The notes below the pieces were generated by a model. It worked only from the letters and a program-made list of their open reading frames with translations. It did no database searches and was not told where the DNA came from. A stretch of 64,000 nucleotides of DNA from Lepiota brunneoincarnata (Eukaryota; Basidiomycota; Agaricomycetes; Agaricales; Agaricaceae): assembly GCA_023014365.1 (NCBI GenBank), contig JAEBUN010000003.1:1674001-1738000 (forward strand), written 5' to 3'. Of the stretch, positions 9,521 to 19,298 are shown piece after piece. Positions within the stretch are counted from its first letter, which is position 1, and each line of letters starts with the position of its first letter. The position numbers and the translations under genes are program-made.

Positions 9521-11757
9521 TTTTTTTTTTTTTTTTTTTTTGAAATCAACAATTTATAACGCGGTGCTCGAACGCAGTCCGCGTGCACTAGCTACATACA
9601 AGGCAACTAATACATGGTATAACTACCAATGAAGGTAGGGAAGAGAGTCCCGCTGACTCGAAAGGCTACACTCCATAAAGACGTGTGCATGGGCAAAGAG
9701 TCCGCTACCCCGACAGAAACCAGGGCGCAGCAGACGAGGGGTGGATAGGGCCTACAGGTCCCCCCCTATAAGGGGTTAGGAGTCAATTCTCCGTAAATCC
9801 CTACACCCCACAGACCAAGGCTCTAAGAACTTTGGGTCTCCGCCCTGACAGGCGTTAGGAGTCAATTCTCCATAAATCGCTACACCCCGCCCTAGGGCAG
9901 GGGGCGAATAACCACCAGTCCCTCGAGACCGAAGCCACGAGGGAGGAATAACCTGAGGGCCCTCCCCAGTTATCCCACCCCTTGGGGCTGGGATAGGAAC
10001 GCAAACGCAGAAGGATTGCATTCCAGAAAGCCCAGGAGGGCGTCGAGGTCACGGGGTAAGCCGCCACGTTGCGTATACCTTGGACATGAGGTGAGTATGT
10101 GGGTGCAGGTTTCAAGCCGCAACCCACAGGGACAGGAATGGTCTTCCTGGGGGTGGAATCTAGCGCGGTACTCCCTGATAGGGGCATGACCAAGTATGGT
10201 GTGGGCGGCCCTCGCTGTGCCAGCGACAGACATCCGAGGACCGATTTCTTGGAGCCATGCACCTCCGGAGAGGTACGAGGGTTGGATTGGCTTCCCAAGG
10301 GAGTCCAGCAGGGGGAGGAAATTCCTCCCCCTATAGAGGGGTGAGCAAAACATGTTCACCCACTCATCGATGCATCCCCTCATGACCTCAGCCTGGAGGG
10401 AATCGATAGTAGTTGCCGGGCGTACGCCCAGCGATACGCAGAGCTCCTTCGCCATTGCAACAGTGTCGGAGTGAAGCTCTGCAACAGAGCCCAAAGGCAC
10501 CTGCCAGAACGTGATGGTCCGCTGGGCCTTGGAAGACAGCCAGCGGTCCAAAGACCGGCATACCTCCAGGGAGTGAACCTGGCCGGCGTGTACAGAAGGA
10601 TCCACAGCTCTGTGGGTGGAGCCTGCAGAGCTGGTGTAGATAAAGATGTGATCGGTTTCCGCACGATCGAGGACCATGCCTATTCCCAACCAAATGGAGT
10701 GGAGTTCCGCATCAGCGAGCAGAACCCTCTCCGCAGCCTGCCTGACCAAGCGCCCACCTGCAAACACGCAAGCTGCCGAAACAGCCTGCAGCCTCCTGCA
10801 TGGCAGCTGGTGTGCACCAGCCGCTATACAGACAGACAACGGGTCGGACTGCGCCCTCCATATGGAGGTGTGCAGGCCATCAAGGTGCTGTTGCTTCGAA
10901 TCCCCCTCCAGATCAACGGTGTAAAGTCTAAACTTGATCCGCTCCGAGAAGCGGTCCAAAAGACAGAGACCTGGCCTATTCTCATCCACGAACAGGGAGA
11001 ATAGCTCAGTAAGTTGCAGAAGCACGGCTTGCACCTCCATAAGAGCGCTCCTCACCTTAGGCCGAAGTGCAGGGGTGAGAGTTGAAATAGCTCGTGGGTG
11101 CTCCGGAGAGCTCCCCCTAAACTCGTGGCCCAACAAGGGCTGAAGCAGATGGTTATCCGCAAGAGTAGCAACCCAGAATATCGTTCGGGAGGTCAACTTC
11201 TTAAGATGCAGCCGGAAGGGCAGAAGGCCCACCAGGGCCTCTGCTCCCCCAGTAGGGGACGTGCGGAACGCACCGATAATCCAATTAGCGGCGCGCCGCT
11301 GCATGGAGTTAAACATCTTGAGGATTCCCTTGTTGTGGAAACCCTCGTGATACCACATACGAAATCCGTACGTGGCAATGGGAACCACGCAGGACCGGTA
11401 GAGGAGGCGCTTCTGATCTGGAAGCAGCCCCTGGGTTGAATTACCAAGCATCCTCATCGCACCGACCGTGGAGAAAGCCTTGGTAGAATAGTAATGTACG
11501 TGTTCACGGAAAGTGAGAGCACGGTTGAAATAGAAACCCAAATACCGCCAGAACGGCTTGGGCCTCAAAGGGGTGTCCTCCGTGTACGGATGGAAGCCCA
11601 GGTCAATGGGCAGGTTGGCATCCCTCGGGTTCCAAGAGAAGTGAAAGACCTCAGACTTGGTATGTTCAAGCGTGAGACCAAAAGAGTCAAAGAGCCTGTG
11701 CACGCAGTGGTACGCCACCTGCAGGGCAGAAACGTTGTCCTCCCAAGTCTTGGTCTG
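9521..11757 (-). mobile_element. LINE B copy 3 (B3), 2.2-kb 5'-truncated insertion
   Basis: T-run at 9521-9541, LINE B tail, 3' UTR with the hairpin block, then ORF2 on the minus strand, truncated just after the RT catalytic motif. Flanked by the perfect 14-bp TSD ACTGCCAGCAGCAG (9507-9520 and 11758-11771). It is CpG-rich and its frame is intact, so it is a young member of the family. Confidence 0.95.
9970..11757 (-). CDS. LINE B3 ORF2 C-terminal part: RT thumb - degenerate RNase H - Cys/His motif
   Basis: Open for about 595 codons with no stop inside the insertion. It starts downstream of the YVDD (QTKTWEDN), includes the conserved block LGFYFNRALTF, the RNase H-like region and the CPCGLRLETCTHILTSC motif. 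The positions of two RNase H catalytic aspartates are not Asp: CIAAGAH where LINE A has VAATDAS, and IYTSSAGS where LINE A has LFTDSMAS; the Glu in LADAELHSI is kept. The fragment has no start region and would not be translated as such. Confidence 0.85.
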   Translation of the reverse strand, partial: QTKTWEDNVSALQVAYHCVHRLFDSFGLTLEHTKSEVFHFSWNPRDANLPIDLGFHPYTEDTPLRPKPFWRYLGFYFNRALTFREHVHYYSTKAFSTVGAMRMLGNSTQGLLPDQKRLLYRSCVVPIATYGFRMWYHEGFHNKGILKMFNSMQRRAANWIIGAFRTSPTGGAEALVGLLPFRLHLKKLTSRTIFWVATLADNHLLQPLLGHEFRGSSPEHPRAISTLTPALRPKVRSALMEVQAVLLQLTELFSLFVDENRPGLCLLDRFSERIKFRLYTVDLEGDSKQQHLDGLHTSIWRAQSDPLSVCIAAGAHQLPCRRLQAVSAACVFAGGRLVRQAAERVLLADAELHSIWLGIGMVLDRAETDHIFIYTSSAGSTHRAVDPSVHAGQVHSLEVCRSLDRWLSSKAQRTITFWQVPLGSVAELHSDTVAMAKELCVSLGVRPATTIDSLQAEVMRGCIDEWVNMFCSPLYRGRNFLPLLDSLGKPIQPSYLSGGAWLQEIGPRMSVAGTARAAHTILGHAPIREYRARFHPQEDHSCPCGLRLETCTHILTSCPRYTQRGGLPRDLDALLGFLECNPSAFAFLSQPQGVG

Positions 11758-11771
11758 ACTGCCAGCAGCAG

Positions 11772-13490
11772 TGGCAGAGAGATGTCCCAACCTGCTGGGA
11801 AGCTGTGCTTATAGGGCAAGCATGGGGCCCAACAGCCAATGACCTTCCAATCATCAACTTGGAGGAGGACCCAGTCTGCAAGTCCCATATCTGGAACCAG
11901 ACAGTCACGGTGTCTGATTTGTTAGAGTTCCTCCTGACCCGGGGTGGGCCTTGGAGGTTCTGAAAGCCTTGGTGTGACAACTGTCACATGATGTTCTTGA
12001 TCCACTGACTGGTAATCCGAGACCCATCAGGGGCAAAGAAGGGGACATCCAACACTTTTATGAAAGACTTGGAAGAGGGAACCGTCACCTTGGCTTTGAC
12101 CCCACTGGGAAGAACCAGGAAGCCCAGTCCTAGATCATGTTGAGATCCGCAGTGGACACAACCAGATCAGTCACAAGGGACAGTCCATCGTATGCCAGAG
12201 AGGTGGATGTGACATTGAGGGAGGACTTCACATTAAGGAGGGCTCTGTTAGCTCCCATGATGACCTGAGACAAATCCTTGACTGGGGGTCTGGGGCCCAC
12301 GAACAGGAGAACAATCTGGCACCTCGTAGGGCTGGAGGTAGTGTTGCAAGGCCTCTTGTGGGGCCTCCCAGACAAGGGAGTGGAGGACCCCCTTCCAACA
12401 GTATGGAGGATGTCTGCAGGGGAGAGGTGGGGGAAGGCCCTCACCATAGCAGCGATAGCCTCTGTGACCTTAGTATCGCCATCCCTTGAGACTGGAGGGG
12501 TGGCAGCTACCTGAGCAAAGGAGCGCTTAGCACCTTTGGGCTTGGTGGAGAGGTTGACCTTTGGTGGCAGCAGGAATGCCATCCATGCATAGGATATGCC
12601 AGCTTGCGACAGGCCCAGCCCCAGTGGGTTTGGCAGCAGCACTGGGGGAGGGAGGCCTTACCTTTGCCCTTGGATCTGGAGGACTTAGCCCCACCAGTCA
12701 CCGCAGCCGAGGTGGTGTTGGAGTCAGAGGCTGTATCCATGGGGGCTAGTGCTATGGCCAGCTGGGAGGGTGGGGTAGTCCCAGCAGGTCTGATCTGGCC
12801 AAGACCTCCAACTACCTCTGGAATGTCTGTGATGTCCTTCCCAAAGGGGTGCATCCCATTGATGACAGAGGGTTAGCTCAGCGCCTCCATCACACTTCAG
12901 ACCATAGTCCAAAAACCTGCTACACCCAGTGTGCTGCAGGAAATCCTCAAAAGCAAGCCAGGCCCTCTCCCATGAGGAGCCCACCATCAACACCTTGGTG
13001 TGCTTCACAAAGTACTCTGTGGCAAGCTTGAGCAACTCCACTATTGCCTGCAGGTGATCCACCTGACTGTTGCCATCTGGGTTGGTGTTTAAGTCAACCT
13101 GTAGGGGGGAAATCACAGGGGGGGCAAAGAGGGGGTGTTCCCCTTTACTAGAGTTATGCCGTGGTCATTTGGAGGACAATCGCAAGTTGTTAGAGAAGGC
13201 AGAGAGGTGGGAGATAGGTCGAGCCTGCCATGGCATCTCTATCAGGTTGACAGCCATCCCATGAGGTGGGGAAATCACAGCATGCATGCTTGCTGCTGTA
13301 CTGTAGCAGCCAGTGGGCTCTTGAAGAGAGCTCCTTGGGGAGCTGGGGGACAGGATGTCCAATGGGTCAGTAGAGGGGATAGGGGGGGGACCATGGCCTG
13401 AACCATGGGATCTGCCACAATCCACCCCTCCTCATGCTGCCTGTTGAGAGGCCAAGGAGGATATGTTGGGTTGTAAGTACTACTGGATGG
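11772..13490 (-). pseudogene. LINE B ORF1 (gag-like nucleic-acid-binding protein), broken
   Basis: Minus-strand reading frames at 13116-12724, 12854-12507 and 12642-12130 correspond in order to ORF1 of the copy at 30292-32309: a Pro/Ser-rich N-terminus, a conserved block (TEYFVKHTKVLMVG...WERAWLAFEDFL), a basic linker (KSSRSKGKGK), the RSFAQVAATPPVSRDGD block and the DLNVIQDWASQFF-type block. The frame is interrupted by several shifts and stops. The zinc-knuckle end lies on the separated pieces 8185-8508 and 9512-9520. ORF1 proteins of this type coat LINE RNA; this copy cannot make one. Confidence 0.75.
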
Positions 13491-13585
13491 ATCCAACAGC
13501 GGGGGTGTGTAGGACGAGAGATAAAGCATCAAGGTGGGTGTGGCTGTACACATTGCTGGTGGTAGTACCAGATCAAGAAGTGATG

Positions 13586-16309
13586 CTCATAGCCTGGGTC
13601 AAGCAGTGCAAGTTACCAGCCCACGATGTGATTCAGCACAATGGTGTGCCATGTCATGACATGGATTCCCTGTGGGATGTCCTCCATGGTACTTACAATG
13701 TGGCCTCTGGCCACATTGTGGATCCCTCTGTGTTGCATGCCCTCCCTGCACAGGCAGAGAGAGTGTAGTACCCCTTCTCAACTTTGGAGCTCAAGGATGT
13801 GTTGTGTTCTTGTGCGAAGAAGTCTGCCCCTGGGCCCAACCATGTTACATGGTCATACCTGAAGGACATCATGGCAGACCGAGCGTTGTGCCATGTGTTC
13901 GTCAATCTCACCAATGCCTGCCTAATAGCAGGACATTGGCTGGATTATTTTAAGGAGTCTAACTTGGTAGTCATACCAAAGCCAAGGAAGCCCTCATATT
14001 CTACACCCGGGGCCTTCTGGCCAATTGTGCTGCTAAACACACTGGGCAAGCTTGTGGAGAAGATGATCTCCAACCACCTTCAGTTTGACTGTGTCAAATA
14101 GGGGGTGTTTCATCCCAACCAGGTTGGCAGTATCTACCAGAAGTCCATGGAGGATGCCAGGTTGATCCTCACCCACCTTGTTCATGCAGGGTGGGCTCAA
14201 GGGCTTTGTACGAGTGTTGTCGCTTTTGACATCACTCAGTTCTTTCCTTCGCTGAATCATGGTATGATTCTTGTGGTACTTTCATGGTCAGGGTTCATGC
14301 CAGAGCTGGTGCGATTCTTTGGTTCCTACTTGGTCGGGAGGTCTACCACTTACTTGTGGAACTCCTTCCGGTCGCACCCCAGGCAGGTGGATGTGGGCAT
14401 AGGGCAGGGCTCTGCTCTGTCCCTGGTCTTGTCAGCCTTGTATCTAGCCCCCCTGGTGTATTTTTATTACCAGAGGACCCCCGGCCTCGGCATTGACATG
14501 CTTTCGTATGTCGATGATGGGACCCTCATAGTCCAGTCCAAGACTTGGGAGAACAACATCTCTGCCCTGCAGGTGGCTTATCACTGCATGCATGGGTACT
14601 TCGACTCCTTTGGCCTCACGCTTGAGCATACCAAGTCCAAGGTGTTTCACTTCTCTCATAACCCGAGGGATGCCAACCTGCCCATTGACCTGGGCTTCCA
14701 TCCATACATGGGGAATTCCTCTTTGAGACCCAAGCCATTCTGGTGGTACTTGGGTTTCTATTTCGATCATGCTCTCACTTTTTGCAAGCACGTGCGCTAC
14801 TATTCTACCAAGGCATTCTCCATGGTTGGAGCGATGGAAATGCTTGGTAATTCAACCTGGGGATTGCTTCCTGATCAGAAGTGCCTCCTCTACCAGTCTT
14901 GTGTGGTTCCCATTGCCATGTATGGGTTCCACATGTGGTATCATGAGGGTTTCTGTAATAGGGGGATCCTCAAGATGTTTAACTCCATGCAGCGGCATGC
15001 CACTAATTGGATCATTGGTGCTTTTCACACATCCCCCTCCAGGGGGGCAGAGGCCCTTATGGGCCTTCTGCCCTTCCAGTTGCATCTCAAGAAGTTAGTA
15101 TCCCAAACAATATTCCGGGTTTCCACACTTGCAGCAAATCATCTGCTTCGGCCCTTGCTGGGCCAAGAGTTCAGAGGGAGCATCCCAGCATACCCTTGGT
15201 CTATTTCATCTCTCACCCCAGTGCTTCAGCCCAAGGTGAAGAGTGCTCTTATGGAGGTACAGGACATACTTCCACAGCTTACTGAGCTGTTCAGTCCATT
15301 TGCGGACAAGAACAGGCCAGGTCTCAGACTTTTGGACTGCTTTTCGGAGCGGATCAAATTCATGATGTACACCATTGATCCAGAGGGGAACTCAAAGCAA
15401 TGGCATCTTCACAGACTGTATGCCTCTATTTGGAGGGTGCAGGCCAATCTGTCGTCTGCTTGCATAGCGGCTGGTGCTCACCAGCTGCCATGTGGGAGGC
15501 TGCAGGCTGTCTTGGTGGCTTGCGTGTTTGCAGATGGGCGCTTGGTCAGGCAGGCTGCAGAGAGAGTTCTGCTTGCTGATGCGGAGCTCCATTCCATTTA
15601 GCTGGGAGTAGGCATGGTCCTGGATTATGCTGAAACCAACCACATCTTCATCTACACCAGCTCTGTAGGCTCTGCCTGCAGAGCTGTTGATCCCTCTGTA
15701 CATGCTGGCCAGGTTCACTCCCTGGAGGTGTGTTGGTCTCTAGCTTGCTGGTTGTCTGTTAAGGCCCAGTGAACTGTCACTTTCTGGCAGGTGCCTTCAG
15801 GCTCTGTTGCAGAGCTTCACTCCGACGCTGTTGCAATGGCAAAGGAACTCCATGTATTGTTGGGCACCTGCCCGGCGACTACTATTGACTCACTCCAGAC
15901 TGAGGCCACAAGGGGGTGTATTGACAAGTGGGTGAATATGTTTCGCTTGCCCTTGTATAGGGGTAGGAACTTCCTCCCCCTGTTGGACTCCCTCGGGAGG
16001 CCTCTCCAACCCTTGTACTTCTCAGGCAGTACCTGGCTCCGGGAAATCAGCCCTCAGATGTCCATCACTGGCACAGCGCAGGCAGTCCATACTATACTCA
16101 GTCACGCCCCTATAGGAGAGTACCGTGCTAGATTCCATCCCCAGGAGGATCACTCCTGTCCTTGTAGGCTATGGCTTGAAACCCATACTCACATTCTCAC
16201 TTCCTGCCCGAAGTACATGCGACATGGCAGTTTACCCCATGACCTCAACACCCTCCTGGGCTTTCTGGAATGCAATCCTTCTGCATTTGCGTTCTTATCC
16301 CAGCCCTAA
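13586..16309 (+). pseudogene. LINE B4 ORF2: RT and RNase H-like region, broken by stops
   Basis: Encodes RT with SYVDDG (near 14510), GQGSALSLVLS, the thumb, the degenerate RNase H (CIAAGAH; IYTSSVGS) and the Cys/His motif. In-frame stops lie near 13768, 14099-14101 (QFDCVK stop GVFHPNQ), 15601 (AELHSI stop) and 15770; most are explained by one G-to-A or C-to-T change relative to B3. The conserved GVG terminus is cut short by a TAA at 16307-16309. Confidence 0.85.
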
Positions 16310-16766
16310 GGGGTGGGATAACAGGGGAGGGCCTTCGGGTTATTCCTCCCTCATGGGCTTTGGCCTCGAGGAGCCGGTGGTTATTTGCCCCCTGCCTTTG
16401 GGCGGGGTGTAGCAATTTATGGAGAATTGACTCCTAATGCCCGATAAGAGCAGAAACCCAAAGCTCTTAAAGCCTTAGTCCATGGGGTGTAGGGATTTAT
16501 AGAGAATCAACTGCTAACCCCCTTCAGGGAGGGGACCTGTTGGCCCTATCCACCCCTTGTCTGTTGCACCCTGGTCTTCATTGGGGTAGCAAGCTCTTCA
16601 CCCATGCACACTTCTTTACAGAGTGTAGCCTTTCAAGTCAGTGGGACTTTCTTCCCTACCTTTAGTTATAGTTATACCCTGTATTAGTTGCCTTGTATGT
16701 AGCTAGTGCACGTGGACTGCATTCGGGCACCACATTATAAATTGTTGATTATAAAAATAAAAAAAA
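13586..16766 (+). mobile_element. LINE B copy 4 (B4), sense 3' half with A-rich tail
   Basis: Begins inside ORF2 (AWVKQCKLP), immediately after the inverted 5' terminus of LINE B, and ends with the LINE B tail and a short impure A tract (16751-16766). Together with 8185-13585 it has the head-to-head form of a twin-primed insertion that lost the endonuclease region at the junction. Confidence 0.85.
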
Positions 16767-17041
16767 GACTCAGGCCATGAGGTCCCAGGGGCGCTTGTTT
16801 GCAGATGCAATCTCCTTGATCTTCTCATTGAAAAATTTGTGTTTGATGGCCTTAACGACCCATCGGAACTTGAACCAAGTGTTCTCTGAAGGATCTACTC
16901 GGTATGCCTGAATGGCAGCGGTACACTCATCATTCCACCATAGATTAGAGCATCCCACAATGAACACCTCCTCAGAGAAGGCATCCCAAGCCTGGGAGAT
17001 GATACAAGCCACAGCCAAAGCCACAGCCTCCACCTCCACAG
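16767..17041 (-). mobile_element. LINE B fragment, N-terminal RT linker of ORF2
   Basis: Antisense of about 33160-33450 in the copy at 30172-33965 (AHIISQAWDAFSEEVFIVG and KEIASANK...WDLMAWV). It has no element ends. It is joined directly to LINE A4 at about 17041/17042. Confidence 0.75.
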
Positions 17042-17739
17042 AAGTGGTTTGCCAGGGATCTGGCCTGCTTAATCCATTTCTGGGAGGTCCCTTTGCATGC
17101 AAAGTGGCCTTTCCATACTCAGGTGCATGACTTCGCTCAGTCATTGCCTCCTGGTGGGGTAGGGACTCATCCCCAGGCCTCACTTGACTACCTTTGCATG
17201 GTGGAAAGTGCATTCGTGTCAGGACTGCTGGATTGATTCATTCCAGAATCCTGACTATCGTGGGCATGGTTTCCTCCAGCTCACCAGGGACAACGACCGT
17301 CCCTTATAGCCCATGTATCTCCACAGTGGGGCCTGGATCCCACACACTCATTCAGTGTCTGTAATGGCCCAGATGATGTGTGCTTTTCTTAATCACATGC
17401 CAATAGGGAGCTATTGGAGGTGCTTCTTCCCACAGGAAGATTATTCCTATCACTGTGGGTTTTGGGAGGAGACTCATGAGCATGTGTTCCAGAGCTGCCC
17501 TAGGCACTCCATGGCAGGGGTCCTGGCTATGGTTGAGGCCCTCATTGCTTTCCTCAAGGTGTCGCCTACAGCGTTTGCGTTCACAGAGAGAGCCGGGCCC
17601 CCCCTGGGAGGTATTGACTAGTAGCTCTGCCTAGCACCTGGTTGGGTCCAGGCTGGGGCATTGGTTATTCCCCCATCACCTTCAGGTGGCATGTAGGGAT
17701 TTATGCAGGAATTGACTCCTAACCCCTGATAAGGGGGGG
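17042..17739 (+). mobile_element. LINE A copy 4 (A4), RNase H end and 3' UTR, both ends lost
   Basis: Matches LINE A from the end of RNase H (frame-broken before 17313, then open 17313-17621 with the EEDYSYHCGFWEETHEHVF-type motif) through the 3' UTR to its G-run hairpin, where it is cut by the gypsy1 fragment. The poly-A tail is missing. The sequence is strongly TG/CA-shifted, so it is old. Confidence 0.8.
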
Positions 17740-19298
17740 TGGGCGTTGAAAAGTGAATTGAGAGCAGGATAGACAAGTGAGAAGTGAGAGGGAGAACAAA
17801 GGAGGTGAAACAAGACCTTGGGACATTTAAAAGACCTAATAACAAGATAAAAATTTAAGCTATAGCAACAAGAAGTTGATCTATACATTTAAACTCAGTG
17901 ACATGACATCATTCTGAAATAAGCTTAGTGAAAGTGCACTACCCTCAAAGCTAGTGAATGTTCTAGACCATAGAGTGCATCAGAGAGACTCAGATACTGC
18001 GAATTTGAAGGAGATAATGACTGAGGACAGTCAGCAATTGGTTAGGGGGAGATGATATGCTGATTTCATGCCTATACATGAATTCCGTACTCCGGAACGA
18101 TTCTCTACATAGAATCATTGGCTATATCATTAAAGAACTCTATAGAGGATTGGTACTATATCCTGTAGTAGCCAGTTCGACCAAATTGAGGATACTCGAG
18201 CCTCAAACATGTTCAAACCAGTTCATTATCACTAAGCTTAGTGAACCAAGCTATCAGAACGCTCTCCGGAGGGATTCAGGACTCTACATAGCCTATCAAG
18301 TATACCCCGGTCACATCAAGGGACCTTACGAGCAGTTTTCTGATGAACCCAAATGCATTTGAACATAAAAGAATGTACCTAGCGGCTGTCACAGGCGTAT
18401 TACGTCTATAGCAAGTTCAATAATGATGACCGGACCACGGAATAGAACGTCCAACATTCAGGAGGCAATACCCGATGCCCAAAACCCTAGAAATATCAAA
18501 GACTCCTAATTAATGAGTGCTTTGTGGGTCCCAGCACTTTGGCATACTGCTTAACTGAGATTAATTACAATGGATCAAGGGATTGTCCATCTGCTATACA
18601 TTCCGATCATAATTGATCTGGAAACTTAATGCGCTCGTGTGGACGCAGAATAATGCAGACAAGCATGGAACACGTCTGGCTGGATTGTCATTCGTTAATC
18701 AGAGAAAAACCCATAACCCAGGGTGAGGTAGAAATGCTGCCGAACCTTCCAAAATGTTCTACAGTGCCTGTAACAATTAAGCTTATTGTTTTCTATTTCA
18801 TATTTACTATCTCTCATATGTATCTAAACAATATAAATATGGTCGCACTTGTTTGTGGAGAAGCAAGAGGTCTCACCCCCGCTTCCACACGCAAGTCTGT
18901 GAGCCATGATCAAGAACGGTTTCAGAGGGCTATTTAGTGTGCGTTGTTAAGTGTGATTTCTTTGGTCGTCGACCAACCCAGAGACAGAGACAGAGACCAG
19001 AGTTCAAAGACCAGAGACCAGAGACCAGAGACCCCGTGCTTTGAATTGACAGGGATTCTCCTTTCATTGTTGCACCGTACAGCTAATATAACTTCAACGG
19101 CTGTTTGTTAACCTCTAAAAACACTACTCTCTTGAGTTTCACTGTCAGAACACACCCCCAGAACACCCTAAAAGACAAAACTGTTCATTATCTATCTCAT
19201 TCCACTTGTATTAGCTTAAGCTTATCGAATTGCAGCTAAGCTTAGTGAAAACAAGCCCACTATCTATATTAAAACCTACAAAAGTTTCTACCTTTTCA
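17740..19298 (+). mobile_element. Gypsy1 3'-terminal fragment (internal 3' end + LTR)
   Basis: Colinear with 54190-55813 of the complete gypsy1: about 318 bp of internal sequence (in the complete copy this is the region just upstream of antisense gene 1), a polypurine tract (TTAGGGGGAGATGATA, 18042-18057) and one LTR. The rest of the element is missing; the left side abuts LINE A4 and the right side abuts gypsy2 pol. Confidence 0.85.
18058..19298 (+). repeat. Gypsy1 LTR (about 1.24 kb)
   Basis: Begins TGCTGATTTC and ends TTTTCA, i.e. TG...CA. Contains a TATA-like box (TATAAATA, 18832-18839), a GAGACA/GAGACC tandem repeat (18972-19032) and two copies of the palindrome CTAAGCTTAG (18232-18241 and 19236-19245). 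The left end is placed by alignment to the other two LTRs (34045-35337 and 54513-55813). Confidence 0.85.

Larger units (their letters stand above)
9507..11771. repeat. 14-bp target-site duplication flanking B3
   Basis: ACTGCCAGCAGCAG at 9507-9520 and 11758-11771. Excision restores colinearity with antisense LINE B ORF1 near 31965-31985 of the copy at 30172-33965. Confidence 0.95.
8185..13585 (-). mobile_element. LINE B inverted 5' segment (5' UTR + ORF1), split by three later LINE insertions
   Basis: Once the nested insertions at 8219-8370, 8509-9497 and 9521-11757 (plus one TSD copy each) are removed, the pieces 8185-8218, 8385-8508, 9512-9520 and 11772-13585 read as one continuous antisense LINE B segment. 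It runs from the element's 5' terminus (GATCAAGAAGTGATG at 13571-13585 on the plus strand) through ORF1 to its zinc-knuckle region. Its 5' terminus directly abuts the sense copy B4, the arrangement expected of a twin-primed (5'-inverted) insertion. Confidence 0.8.

Noticed and set aside
18042..18060. Promoter or origin-like AT/GA tract
   Set aside because: Position and composition fit the LTR-retrotransposon polypurine tract, which explains it fully.
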